Assembly: GCA_964636225.1 (NCBI GenBank)
Contig: CAZWQM010000006.1
Coordinates: 55,651-119,650 of the forward strand
Length of the DNA stretch: 64,000 nt
Origin: UBA1858 sp964636225
GTDB lineage: Bacteria; Pseudomonadota; Gammaproteobacteria; UBA4575
Reading direction: 5' to 3'
Position numbers and translations under genes: made by a program. How positions within the stretch are numbered: position 1 is the stretch's first letter; each line of letters begins with the position of its first letter. Below, piece after piece: positions 1 to 7,647 of this stretch. A model generated the notes under the pieces. It did not search any database, was not told the origin of the DNA, and saw only the letters and a list, made by a program, of their open reading frames with translations.

Positions 1-947
1 TCAGCCAGGATAATTTCCTGGGGACCGGAAAGCAGGTTGCTTTCAGAATTAACACCAGTCAGATCAATACAGTTTACGATTTTTCATACAGTGACCCTTA
101 TTATACAATCGATGGTGTGAGTCGAGGTTTTGGCTTCAGCTATATTGCTACCGAAACAGAAGAAGCGGATATATCCAACTTTGACTCGGACCAGTTCAGC
201 TTTCGCGCCAATTACGGTATTCCACTGACAGAAGTGGATCGGGTGAGTGTGGTAGGCGATATTCGTACTACGCAGATAAATACAAACTCAAATACATCGG
301 ATGAAGTATTGGAGTTTTTGAATGACAATGGCGATGATTATATAAACTTTAATCTCACGGGTATTTATGCCCACGATAGTCGTAACCGAAGAACCTTCGG
401 TACCAAAGGTTTTTACAGTCGTGCACGTTTTGAATTTACGGTGCCTTCCAGTGATTTGGAATACTATAAGGCGGATCATGAGCATTTGTGGTTGATTCCA
501 ATAAATGAAACCTTCACTTTTGCAACCCGCTCAGAGATTGGTTACGGTGACAGTTTTGGTAGTACCACGGATTTACCCTTCTTTGAAAAGTTTCGTGCTG
601 GTGGTTCGGATTCTGTAAGAGGATTCAGGGATAATTCACTCGGTCCGCAGGATTCCGAGGATGACGCATTTGGTGGAAACTTCCTGACGACAGCCGGTGT
701 GGAAATATACTTTCCGGTGCCATCTCTGGTAGAGGCATCAAGATTTCGCTTGGGACTGTTTGCTGACGTAGGTAATGTGTTTGCAGATGTGGACGAGTTT
801 GAAACCAGTGAATTGAGAGGAAGCGTGGGCCTGGAAATGAATTTAATAACAGGACTGGGTGGAATAACATTAAGTTTTGCCAGTCCGTTTAATGATGATG
901 AAGATGAAACTGAGCCTTTCCAATTTGAACTGGGCACAAGTTTCTAA
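1..947 (+). CDS. bamA: BamA, outer-membrane protein assembly factor (C-terminal part)
   Basis: This is the 3' part of bamA; the reading frame is open from base 3 and the start lies outside the window. BamA is the essential outer-membrane beta-barrel that folds and inserts other barrels together with the BamBCDE lipoproteins. The roughly 314 visible residues cover the barrel. The motif SVRGF (bases about 610-625) is the conserved VRGF/Y of loop 6. The protein ends in a phenylalanine (ELGTSF), the usual C-terminal signature of outer-membrane barrels. The next gene encodes the periplasmic chaperone Skp, which is the standard gammaproteobacterial order. Identification is firm; only the POTRA-bearing N-terminus is missing. 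Confidence 0.97.
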   Translation, partial: SQDNFLGTGKQVAFRINTSQINTVYDFSYSDPYYTIDGVSRGFGFSYIATETEEADISNFDSDQFSFRANYGIPLTEVDRVSVVGDIRTTQINTNSNTSDEVLEFLNDNGDDYINFNLTGIYAHDSRNRRTFGTKGFYSRARFEFTVPSSDLEYYKADHEHLWLIPINETFTFATRSEIGYGDSFGSTTDLPFFEKFRAGGSDSVRGFRDNSLGPQDSEDDAFGGNFLTTAGVEIYFPVPSLVEASRFRLGLFADVGNVFADVDEFETSELRGSVGLEMNLITGLGGITLSFASPFNDDEDETEPFQFELGTSF

Positions 948-962
948 CTCAGGAGAAGCGTC

Positions 963-1469
963 TTGAATATGCAAAGAATTACTATAGTCTTATTTTTTCT
1001 GTTAATTGCTTTGTCTGCGGTTGCCAACGCAGAGTCCAAGATTGGCTATGTTAATTTTGGCAAATTGATGGAAGAATCCCAGCAAGGTCAGGCTGTGCGC
1101 AAAGCATTGGAAAGCGAGTTCTCAAGCCGCGATAAACAGCTGGGGTTGTCACGAGACGCCATTTTGAAAATGGAAGAAAAACTTAAGAATGATGACAGTA
1201 TTATGAGTGAAGCCAATCGCATTCAGCTCGAAAGGGATATTTTAAGCAAGAAGCGAGATCATAATCGTCTTCGGGATGAGTACCGTGAAGATATCAATAT
1301 TCGCCGAAATGAGGAAATAGGTGCACTTCAGAAGAAAGTTTACGAGGTCATCAAAAAGTTCTCTATCGAAAAAGGTTATGATCTTGTGTTAACCCAGGCC
1401 GTGCTCTATGCCAGCCCTCGGGTGGATATTACAGATCAGGTTCTGCAAAGACTTAACTCTGGGCAATAA
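963..1469 (+). CDS. skp: Skp/OmpH family periplasmic chaperone
   Basis: Skp is a trimeric periplasmic holdase that carries unfolded outer-membrane proteins to the Bam complex. The 168-residue product has a clear signal peptide: a hydrophobic stretch at about residues 6-18 and cleavage after VANA. The mature part is highly charged and helical with coiled-coil character (about residues 40-120), as expected for the Skp tentacles. The start is uncertain. AGGAG at 951-955 sits 7 nt before the TTG at 963, and 13 nt before an in-frame ATG at 969. I chose the TTG on spacing, and both starts give a workable signal peptide. It lies 15 nt after bamA and is surely co-transcribed with it. Confidence 0.93.
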   Translation: MNMQRITIVLFFLLIALSAVANAESKIGYVNFGKLMEESQQGQAVRKALESEFSSRDKQLGLSRDAILKMEEKLKNDDSIMSEANRIQLERDILSKKRDHNRLRDEYREDINIRRNEEIGALQKKVYEVIKKFSIEKGYDLVLTQAVLYASPRVDITDQVLQRLNSGQ

Positions 1470-1492
1470 TAATATCTTTAATAGAGAATATA

Positions 1493-2524
1493 ATGACCTA
1501 TAGCGTGCGCGAGTTAGCACGTGAAATAGGCGTTGATGTTATTGGTAACGCAGACGATGTGATTACTCATGTTGCTGACCTACAAGACTCGAAGCAAGGA
1601 AGTCTTTCCTTTGTTGCCTCCAATCAATACCTGAGCAAGTTAGCGCATACAAAAGCAACAGCTGTCATTTTACCAGAATCTCTCGTAGAACATTGTAAGA
1701 CAACGGCGCTGGTTTCAAAAAACCCATATCTAAGTTTCGCTCGTGCGGCAAGATTGCTGCATCCAGATGAAGAATTTGTGCCAGGAATACATCCAACTGC
1801 GGTGATTCATGAGGAGTGCGAGATTGCAGATAATGTTTTTATTGGTCCCAACGTAGTCATATCCGCCAAGTGCACCATTGGTAGGAACGCATACATTGGC
1901 GCAGGCAGTGTAATTACAGCGCCAGTTTTTATAGGTGCTTCAACGCGTTTGATAGCCCGTGTCACGATTGCGGGTCCTACTCAGATAGGTGAGCGAGTCA
2001 TTATTCATCCAGGAGCAGTCATTGCCAGTGACGGTTTTGGCTTGGCTAATGATAATGGTATCTGGGAAAAAATTCCCCAGTTGGGTCGAGTGGTGCTTGG
2101 GAATGATGTAGAAATAGGGGCAAATACGACAATTGATCGAGGCGCATTAAAGGATACCGTTATTGAACAGGGTGCTAAACTTGATAACCAGATACAGATT
2201 GCCCATAACGTTGTAGTTGGCGCACATACAGCCATCGCTGGATGTACCGGAATTGCTGGCAGTACGGTAATTGGAAAACACTGTGCTATAGGTGCGGCAG
2301 CAGGCATTCAGGGGCATATAAACATTGCTGACGGTGTGCAAGTCTCGGGAATGACAGCGATACGAAAGTCAATTACCAAGCCTGGACTATATTCATCCGG
2401 AACGGCTGCGCAGGATAATCAAACATGGTTACGTAATGCAACCCGATTTAAAGATCTTGATACGTTGTTTAAGCGAGTGAATGATATAATTAGAAGATTA
2501 GAGAAAATTGATAGAGGAAAATAA
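1493..2524 (+). CDS. lpxD: LpxD, UDP-3-O-acylglucosamine N-acyltransferase
   Basis: LpxD adds the second hydroxyacyl chain, from acyl-ACP, to position 2 of the lipid A precursor in the cytoplasm. At 343 residues it matches the E. coli enzyme (341). The N-terminal uridine-binding domain (about 1-95) is followed by hexapeptide repeats of a left-handed beta-helix and a C-terminal helical extension. The catalytic histidine is His238 in QIAHNV, equivalent to E. coli His239. It follows skp by 23 nt and abuts fabZ, the classic lipid A order. If GnnA/GnnB act here (see the block at 4910-6951), the substrate would be the 3-amino analogue, with the first chain held by an amide. Confidence 0.97.
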   Translation: MTYSVRELAREIGVDVIGNADDVITHVADLQDSKQGSLSFVASNQYLSKLAHTKATAVILPESLVEHCKTTALVSKNPYLSFARAARLLHPDEEFVPGIHPTAVIHEECEIADNVFIGPNVVISAKCTIGRNAYIGAGSVITAPVFIGASTRLIARVTIAGPTQIGERVIIHPGAVIASDGFGLANDNGIWEKIPQLGRVVLGNDVEIGANTTIDRGALKDTVIEQGAKLDNQIQIAHNVVVGAHTAIAGCTGIAGSTVIGKHCAIGAAAGIQGHINIADGVQVSGMTAIRKSITKPGLYSSGTAAQDNQTWLRNATRFKDLDTLFKRVNDIIRRLEKIDRGK

Positions 2525-2525
2525 A

Positions 2526-2972
2526 ATGGATAGTGTAATGTCGGTGGAAGAAATAATGAAGTATCTCCCGCATCGGTATCCTTTTCTGTTGCTGGATCGC
2601 ATAGTTGAATGTAAACATGGTGATTCAATTACGGCGATAAAAAACGTTACAATAAATGAAGCTTTTTTCCAGGGACACTTTCCAAATACGCCAGTATTTC
2701 CAGGGGTGTTAATTTTGGAAGCGCTCGCTCAGGCATCTGGAGTGCTGGTTTTGAGCGACCCTAAACTTAAACCGGAAAATGAAAGTTTGTTTTTGTTTGT
2801 AGGAATTGATAACACACGATTCAAGCGTCCTGTCATTCCGGGAGATCAAATGCGTCTGGAATCGCGCCTGACAAGAATGAAAAGAAACTATGGAATATTT
2901 GAGACAAATGCCTATGTGAAAAATGAGTTAGCGGCCAGTGCGGAACTAAAATGCATGTTTAAAGACTTATAA
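2526..2972 (+). CDS. fabZ: FabZ, 3-hydroxyacyl-ACP dehydratase
   Basis: FabZ dehydrates 3-hydroxyacyl-ACP to trans-2-enoyl-ACP in fatty acid elongation. It competes with LpxA and LpxD for the hydroxyacyl-ACP pool. The 148-residue hotdog-fold protein shows HRYPFLLLDRI and the active-site motifs GHFP (His51) and LILEALAQ (Glu65). I chose the ATG at 2526, one base after the lpxD stop, with a purine-rich ribosome site (agagga) at 2513-2518 inside the end of lpxD. An upstream in-frame TTG at 2508 would add six unlikely residues. The tight spacing points to translational coupling with lpxD. Confidence 0.97.
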   Translation: MDSVMSVEEIMKYLPHRYPFLLLDRIVECKHGDSITAIKNVTINEAFFQGHFPNTPVFPGVLILEALAQASGVLVLSDPKLKPENESLFLFVGIDNTRFKRPVIPGDQMRLESRLTRMKRNYGIFETNAYVKNELAASAELKCMFKDL

Positions 2973-2975
2973 AGC

Positions 2976-3785
2976 ATGACGATACCCGACTCAATGCATC
3001 AGGCAGTAGAAATTGACGTTCATCCTACGGCAATTATAGATCCTTATGCAAAGTTGTCTGCTGGTGTCAGTGTGGGGCCTTACTCCGTTATTGGTGCTAA
3101 AGTTGAGGTTAGTGAAAATACAACGATTGGTCCGCATGTCGTTATTCAGGGGCCGGCAACAATCGGGAAAGGTAATAAAATTTTTCAATTTTCATCTCTG
3201 GGCGAGATTCCGCAAGATAAAAAATTTACTGGTGAAGACAGTCAGCTTGTAATTGGCAACAATAATACGATTAGAGAGTTCTGTACGATTAATCGTGGAA
3301 CTAACGCCAATCAGGGGTCGACGGTGATAGGCAATGATAACTGGATCATGGCTTATGTGCATATTGCGCATGATTGTATCATTGGTAATAACACTATTTT
3401 CTCAAATGGGGCTTCATTGGCTGGGCATGTCGTAGTGGATGATTATGCTGTATTGGGCGGATTTACGCTTGTGCACCAGTTCTGCCGTATTGGCGCACAT
3501 TCATTTTGTGGAATGGGTTCTGCGTTAAATAAAGATTTACCACCCTATATGATGGCGGCTGGGAATCTGGCTAAAGCATTTGGTTTGAATAAGGAAGGAC
3601 TGCGACGCAGGCATTTTAGCGAAGAAGTCATTCGGGCATTACATCAGGCATATAAAGCTCTGATTGTTTCCAGGAATACACGTTCTGAGCAACTTGATAA
3701 AATCAAGGATCTTGCCGCGCAATACTCGGAAGTTCGCGCCTTCGTGGAATTTATAGAAAAAAGTCAGCGTGGTACTGTTCGTTAA
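2976..3785 (+). CDS. lpxA: LpxA, UDP-GlcNAc (or UDP-GlcNAc3N) acyltransferase
   Basis: LpxA transfers a 3-hydroxyacyl chain from ACP to the 3-position of the UDP-sugar, the first lipid A step. The 269 residues form the left-handed beta-helix (hexapeptide repeats about 16-190) plus the C-terminal helical domain. The catalytic pair lies in HIAHDC (His129 and His132; E. coli His122 and His125). The residue matching the hydrocarbon-ruler Gly173 of E. coli is Met180 (CGMGS), as in the C10-selective Pseudomonas enzyme, so a shorter acyl chain is likely. The gnnAB genes next door suggest that the acceptor carries a 3-amino group. A second possible start, ATG 2994, would drop six residues. The 3' end overlaps convergent lpxB by 4 nt. 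Confidence 0.95.
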   Translation: MTIPDSMHQAVEIDVHPTAIIDPYAKLSAGVSVGPYSVIGAKVEVSENTTIGPHVVIQGPATIGKGNKIFQFSSLGEIPQDKKFTGEDSQLVIGNNNTIREFCTINRGTNANQGSTVIGNDNWIMAYVHIAHDCIIGNNTIFSNGASLAGHVVVDDYAVLGGFTLVHQFCRIGAHSFCGMGSALNKDLPPYMMAAGNLAKAFGLNKEGLRRRHFSEEVIRALHQAYKALIVSRNTRSEQLDKIKDLAAQYSEVRAFVEFIEKSQRGTVR

Positions 3786-4897
3786 CGTTGATTGATCAAC
3801 TCAATGGCGCGTTGTGCCAGTTCCTTGGAATTTATGCCTGAATTTAGTTTGGCATAAATCTCAGCGCGATTTTTTAATGTGATCTGCTCGATTTCGTGGT
3901 TATTTATTATTTCGCTTAATGAAGTCGCTAATGCGTCCGCGTTTGCACTACCTTGAATTAACTCGGTATATGCGCGCTTGTTTAGAATAATATTTGCTAG
4001 ACAGATATGTTCAACTTTAACCATATGCCCGAATAATTTATAAGTAATGGGTGAGATTTTATAAATAACTACCATGGCTTTGCCCATAAGTGCTGCCTGC
4101 AATGTAGCGGTACCTGAAGCAATGCTTACGATATCGCATTGCTTAAGTGCGCCGTAGAAATTCCCTTTTTGATATCGGATAGGTAAATTATAAGAATTAT
4201 AGTATTTAAGCTCGTCAATATTGATACCGGGTGCGACCGGTAAAATAAATTTAATTGTGGGATCCTGCTTGAATAATTTATTGGCAGCTTCAATCATCAC
4301 AGGTAGAAGTTTTTTTATTTCAGAATTGCGACTACCGGGAAGCAGGCCCAAAGTTGTTCCCTGGGTTGACGATGTGGATGAGGAGGTGTAGGTCGCGTCA
4401 ATGTCGTCTAGTAACGGGTGGCGTACAAGACACACCGGTACGTTTTCTTTTTGATAAAAATCCAGCTCAAAAGGAAACAACACGGCCATCAAATCTATGC
4501 ATTTTTTAATTTTTTTTATTCGGCCAGTACGCCATGCCCAGACTTGAGGGCTGACGTAAAACATCACTTTGATTCCGAGCTGTTTTGCATAGTAAGCAAG
4601 CTTTAAATTGAATTCGGGGTAATCAATAAGAACCAGTAAATCAGGTCGACGTCTTTTGATATGCTTTTTTATGAAAGAAAGGATGCGGCGTAAACGTGGA
4701 TAATGCCTAACGACTTCAGCGATCCCTATCACGGAAGTTTCGCCAACATCAAATAATGTTTCGACACCGGCACGACGCATGGACTGACCTCCTATACCCG
4801 AAAGGGTGATTGTTTTATCCAGTTTCTTGAGTGCGTCGGCCAGTTTGCTGCCCAGTAAATCTCCAGATACCTCGCCAGCAATTATGACAATGTCCAT
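3782..4897 (-). CDS. lpxB: LpxB, lipid A disaccharide synthase
   Basis: LpxB is a peripheral membrane GT19 glycosyltransferase. It joins lipid X to UDP-diacylglucosamine to form the beta-1,6 disaccharide of lipid A. The 371-residue protein (E. coli 382) begins with the family motif AGEVSGDLLG and contains GLLPGSRNSEI and the GTATLQAALMG acceptor region. Unusually, it is on the opposite strand from lpxA and converges on it with a 4-nt overlap; in most proteobacteria lpxA and lpxB are co-directional. It is the third gene of a gnnA-gnnB-lpxB transcription unit, 12 nt after gnnB. Confidence 0.96.
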   Translation of the reverse strand: MDIVIIAGEVSGDLLGSKLADALKKLDKTITLSGIGGQSMRRAGVETLFDVGETSVIGIAEVVRHYPRLRRILSFIKKHIKRRRPDLLVLIDYPEFNLKLAYYAKQLGIKVMFYVSPQVWAWRTGRIKKIKKCIDLMAVLFPFELDFYQKENVPVCLVRHPLLDDIDATYTSSSTSSTQGTTLGLLPGSRNSEIKKLLPVMIEAANKLFKQDPTIKFILPVAPGINIDELKYYNSYNLPIRYQKGNFYGALKQCDIVSIASGTATLQAALMGKAMVVIYKISPITYKLFGHMVKVEHICLANIILNKRAYTELIQGSANADALATSLSEIINNHEIEQITLKNRAEIYAKLNSGINSKELAQRAIELINQR

Positions 4898-4909
4898 TAA
4901 ATCTTTTGC

Positions 4910-6016
4910 TTATCCATACTGTTGCTGGAATACATCAATCACTCTATCTATCTGTTCTGATGAAAGTTCCGGGTACATGGGTAACGACAGGCAGCTTGCA
5001 GAAACTTGCTCGGTTATCGGCAGCGAGACAGAAGAATGATTATTGGTAAATGCACGTTGCTGATGCAAGCCTTTCGGATAATAAATTGCAGAAGCTATAT
5101 TTCTTTCGCTTAAAGCTGTGTGTAACAAATCACGCTGTGTATGCAGAATAGTGTACTGATGATATACATGTCGGCTCTCGGGCACTTCATTTGGCGTGCT
5201 AATTCCAAGTGCGGAGAGTGCGGTCGTATAGCGTGTAGCGTTCGCGTGTCGTTGTTGATTGTAAGTGTCTATGTGTTTTAATTTGATGCGCAGTATTGCC
5301 GCCTGTATCTCATCCAGACGGCTGTTATAGCCAATAATACTGTGTTCATACCTCACAGGGCTGCCATGGTTGCGTAATAACTTCAATGTTTCTGCAAGTC
5401 CGTCATCTTTAGTGCATATCATACCGCCATCACCATAGCAGCCTAGATTTTTGCTTGGAAAAAAACTGAAGCAACTTATATCGCCCAATGTGCCAGCTTT
5501 TTTGTCTTTGTAGCTGGCGCCAAATGATTGAGCGCAGTCTTCGACTAAGAATATATTTTTATTTTTGATAATTGCTTTTATTTTTTCGATGTCTGCCGGA
5601 AGTCCAAATAAATGTACCGCAATTATGGCTTTGGTGCGTTCGGTTATTAGGCTCTCAACATGAGCGGTATCGATATTTAATGTAACCGGGTCTATGTCGG
5701 CAAAGACGGGTGTCGCATTGACATAACGTATAGCCTCTGCAGTCGCTGCAAATGTATATGAGGGGCAAATCACTTCATCGTTTTGGCCAATGCCTAATGC
5801 GCGTAAAGCAAGATGCAGAGCATCTGTACCGGATGCACAACTGATAGCATGTCTAATGTTTAAATACTCAGATACCTCGTCTTCAAGTGCGTGCACATTA
5901 GGGCCCATAATGAAGGCAGTATTTTCAAAGGTTTTAGTTAACTCGGCTTGAATTTCATCTTGGATAGATTGATATTGCTGGCGAAGATCAACCATGGGAA
6001 TGGCAGTCGAATTCAT
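4910..6016 (-). CDS. gnnB: PLP-dependent sugar-nucleotide aminotransferase, probable GnnB
   Basis: This is a DegT/DnrJ/EryC1-family aminotransferase of 368 residues. Visible PLP features are SGTDA (62-66), EDCAQ with Asp160, and the Schiff-base lysine Lys189 in FFPSKNLGCYGDGG. In Acidithiobacillus ferrooxidans, GnnB transfers an amino group to the 3-keto sugar made by GnnA, giving UDP-GlcNAc3N, and the two genes lie between lpxA and lpxB. The context here is the same: gnnA ends 2 nt upstream, lpxB starts 12 nt downstream and lpxA is adjacent. The fold and activity class are certain. The GnnB assignment rests on context, since the WbpE-type enzymes of O-antigen pathways belong to the same family. 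Confidence 0.8.
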   Translation of the reverse strand: MNSTAIPMVDLRQQYQSIQDEIQAELTKTFENTAFIMGPNVHALEDEVSEYLNIRHAISCASGTDALHLALRALGIGQNDEVICPSYTFAATAEAIRYVNATPVFADIDPVTLNIDTAHVESLITERTKAIIAVHLFGLPADIEKIKAIIKNKNIFLVEDCAQSFGASYKDKKAGTLGDISCFSFFPSKNLGCYGDGGMICTKDDGLAETLKLLRNHGSPVRYEHSIIGYNSRLDEIQAAILRIKLKHIDTYNQQRHANATRYTTALSALGISTPNEVPESRHVYHQYTILHTQRDLLHTALSERNIASAIYYPKGLHQQRAFTNNHSSVSLPITEQVSASCLSLPMYPELSSEQIDRVIDVFQQQYG

Positions 6017-6018
6017 AG

Positions 6019-6951
6019 CTATTTTTTCGTATTGTGTAATTGAATTTTTTTTGCAATCTGGCGGGCCGTTTGCAGTGCTTGCAAGCCATCGGTTCCTGTT
6101 ACAAGAGGTTGTGTATTGTTTTGCATGCAGTCCAGAAAATGATTGATCTCTGTGAACAGGGCATCCGATTTTTGAAAGCCAAAACTTTGCGCATTAATTT
6201 CGCCATTATCACGGGTGTATATTTTTAACTCATGTGATGCAAGATCCGCAGAGAAATAGGCGTTGTCCTGAAATAAACGAAGCTTACGTTCACTTTTGTT
6301 GCTGACCCGGCTAGCAGTGACATTGGCCACGCAGTGGTTGGTGAAGGTGATTCTTGCATTGGCGATATCAATGTCGTTTGAAAGTACGCTCATACCAGAC
6401 GCCTGTATGGACTCTATGTCCGATTTTACAATACTTAGAATAATATCTATATCATGAATCATTAAGTCCAGTACCACATCCACATCCGTTCCACGCGACT
6501 TAAAAGGAGACAGGCGTTGAGACTCAATAAACTTGGGTTGTCGCATGTGTTTGTCCATCGCAAGGACAGCGGGATTAAAGCGCTCGATATGTCCAATTTG
6601 CAGTACACAGTGATTCTCTTCGGCAAGCCGGATGAGTTCAGATGCCTGTTCGATGGTGGATGTCATGGGTTTTTCCAGCAACACATGTTTGCCACGCTGC
6701 AGGAACTGGCGGGCGATTTCATAATGCGAAGGAGTAGAAGTGACAATACTTACTGCATCGACTACGTCAAACAAATCCTGAAAATCAGAACAAACTTGCG
6801 CTTTCGGGTACAGATTGGCGACTTCCTTGAGAGTCGCAGGATCAATATCGGCCAGGCCGACGAGCTGACAGCGATCGATTGCTGCATACTTTTGCGCATG
6901 AAATTTGCCCAGATAGCCGGTGCCAATCACTGCGACATTGATAATTCCCAT
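6019..6951 (-). CDS. gnnA: Gfo/Idh/MocA oxidoreductase, probable GnnA UDP-GlcNAc 3-dehydrogenase
   Basis: This is a 310-residue NAD-dependent oxidoreductase. The N-terminal Rossmann motif is VIGTGYLGKFHA (8-19). The family EKP motif is at 93-95, with GHIERFNP at 120-127 and the catalytic-region MIHDIDI around His166/Asp167. In Acidithiobacillus, GnnA oxidises the 3-hydroxyl of UDP-GlcNAc so that GnnB can aminate it. The gene leads a minus-strand unit gnnA-gnnB-lpxB and is divergent from rnhB. The family is certain. The specific substrate is inferred from its position between the lipid A genes and its pairing with the aminotransferase. A WbpB-like role in another sugar pathway is the main alternative. 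Confidence 0.8.
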   Translation of the reverse strand: MGIINVAVIGTGYLGKFHAQKYAAIDRCQLVGLADIDPATLKEVANLYPKAQVCSDFQDLFDVVDAVSIVTSTPSHYEIARQFLQRGKHVLLEKPMTSTIEQASELIRLAEENHCVLQIGHIERFNPAVLAMDKHMRQPKFIESQRLSPFKSRGTDVDVVLDLMIHDIDIILSIVKSDIESIQASGMSVLSNDIDIANARITFTNHCVANVTASRVSNKSERKLRLFQDNAYFSADLASHELKIYTRDNGEINAQSFGFQKSDALFTEINHFLDCMQNNTQPLVTGTDGLQALQTARQIAKKIQLHNTKK

Positions 6952-6983
6952 TCAACTAAAATTCTGTATCATAAAAACATAAC

Positions 6984-7013
6984 AGTATACGTCCTCAGGC
7001 CTGAGCATGGCTA
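6984..7013 (-). promoter_or_regulatory. Candidate gnnA promoter with a 12-bp palindrome in the spacer
   Basis: On the minus strand a -10-like TATACT (6984-6989) is preceded, after an 18-bp spacer, by TAGCCA (7008-7013), a 4-of-6 match to the -35 consensus. The spacer holds a perfect 12-bp palindrome, CTCAGGCCTGAG (6994-7005), placed where a repressor could block the promoter. A start near 6977 would leave a leader of about 26 nt before the gnnA ATG. This was read by eye from the 120-bp divergent region with rnhB and is a weak prediction. Confidence 0.3.
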
Positions 7014-7071
7014 TCACCGAGTTATAAAGCACTTGATTAAAAAGCATTCTAATGTAGTTGATTTTGCAAGT

Positions 7072-7647
7072 ATGCAAGTTGATATCAATACTTATGCAGG
7101 TATTGATGAAGTCGGGCGCGGGCCTCTGGCCGGTCCGGTTGTGGCCTCGGCCGTCGTTCTGGGAGATGCTTATGATTGGCAAAACCTTAAAGATTCAAAA
7201 ATGTTGACGCCTGAGCGACGCGAAAACTATGCTGCCGAAATCATGCAAAATGCTTTGGCCTGGTCTATCGGACGTTGTGAAGCGGAAGAAATCGACCAAT
7301 ACAATATATTTAATGCCAGCCTGATGGCCATGAAACGGGCGTTTGAAGGTCTGGAGCATGTGACCGATCTGGCGCTGGTGGATGGCAAGTTTAGTCCGCA
7401 ATTATCGGTCAAGTCCTACGCGGTGATTAAAGGGGATCAACATGTGCCGGCGATCAGTGCAGCTTCTATTTTAGCCAAGGTTACAAGAGATCGTGAAATG
7501 TGCGAATTGGATAAGTCCTATCCTGAATATGGATTCGCTCAACATAAGGGTTATCCTACTGCCCATCACATGAATGCACTGAGGCAGCATGGCCCCTGTT
7601 GCCATCATCGTCGAAGCTTTAAGCCGGTAGCTAACGTATTAAAATAA
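7072..7647 (+). CDS. rnhB: Ribonuclease HII
   Basis: RNase HII cuts the RNA strand of RNA-DNA hybrids and starts removal of misincorporated ribonucleotides. From ATG 7072 the protein is 191 residues (E. coli 198). It carries the signature GIDEVGRGPLAGPV, with catalytic Asp12 and Glu13, and later ALVDG and HKGYPT. The same frame is open far upstream to 6517, but that stretch is only the antisense of gnnA. The ATG at 7072 is the first start giving a normal N-terminus; no strong ribosome site precedes it. The stop overlaps the dnaE start in TAATG, so the two are translationally coupled. Confidence 0.95.
   Translation: MQVDINTYAGIDEVGRGPLAGPVVASAVVLGDAYDWQNLKDSKMLTPERRENYAAEIMQNALAWSIGRCEAEEIDQYNIFNASLMAMKRAFEGLEHVTDLALVDGKFSPQLSVKSYAVIKGDQHVPAISAASILAKVTRDREMCELDKSYPEYGFAQHKGYPTAHHMNALRQHGPCCHHRRSFKPVANVLK

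Noticed and set aside
6517..7071. Long N-terminal extension of rnhB in the same open frame
   Set aside because: It is the antisense of gnnA and the intergenic region; RNase HII needs only the 191 residues from ATG 7072.
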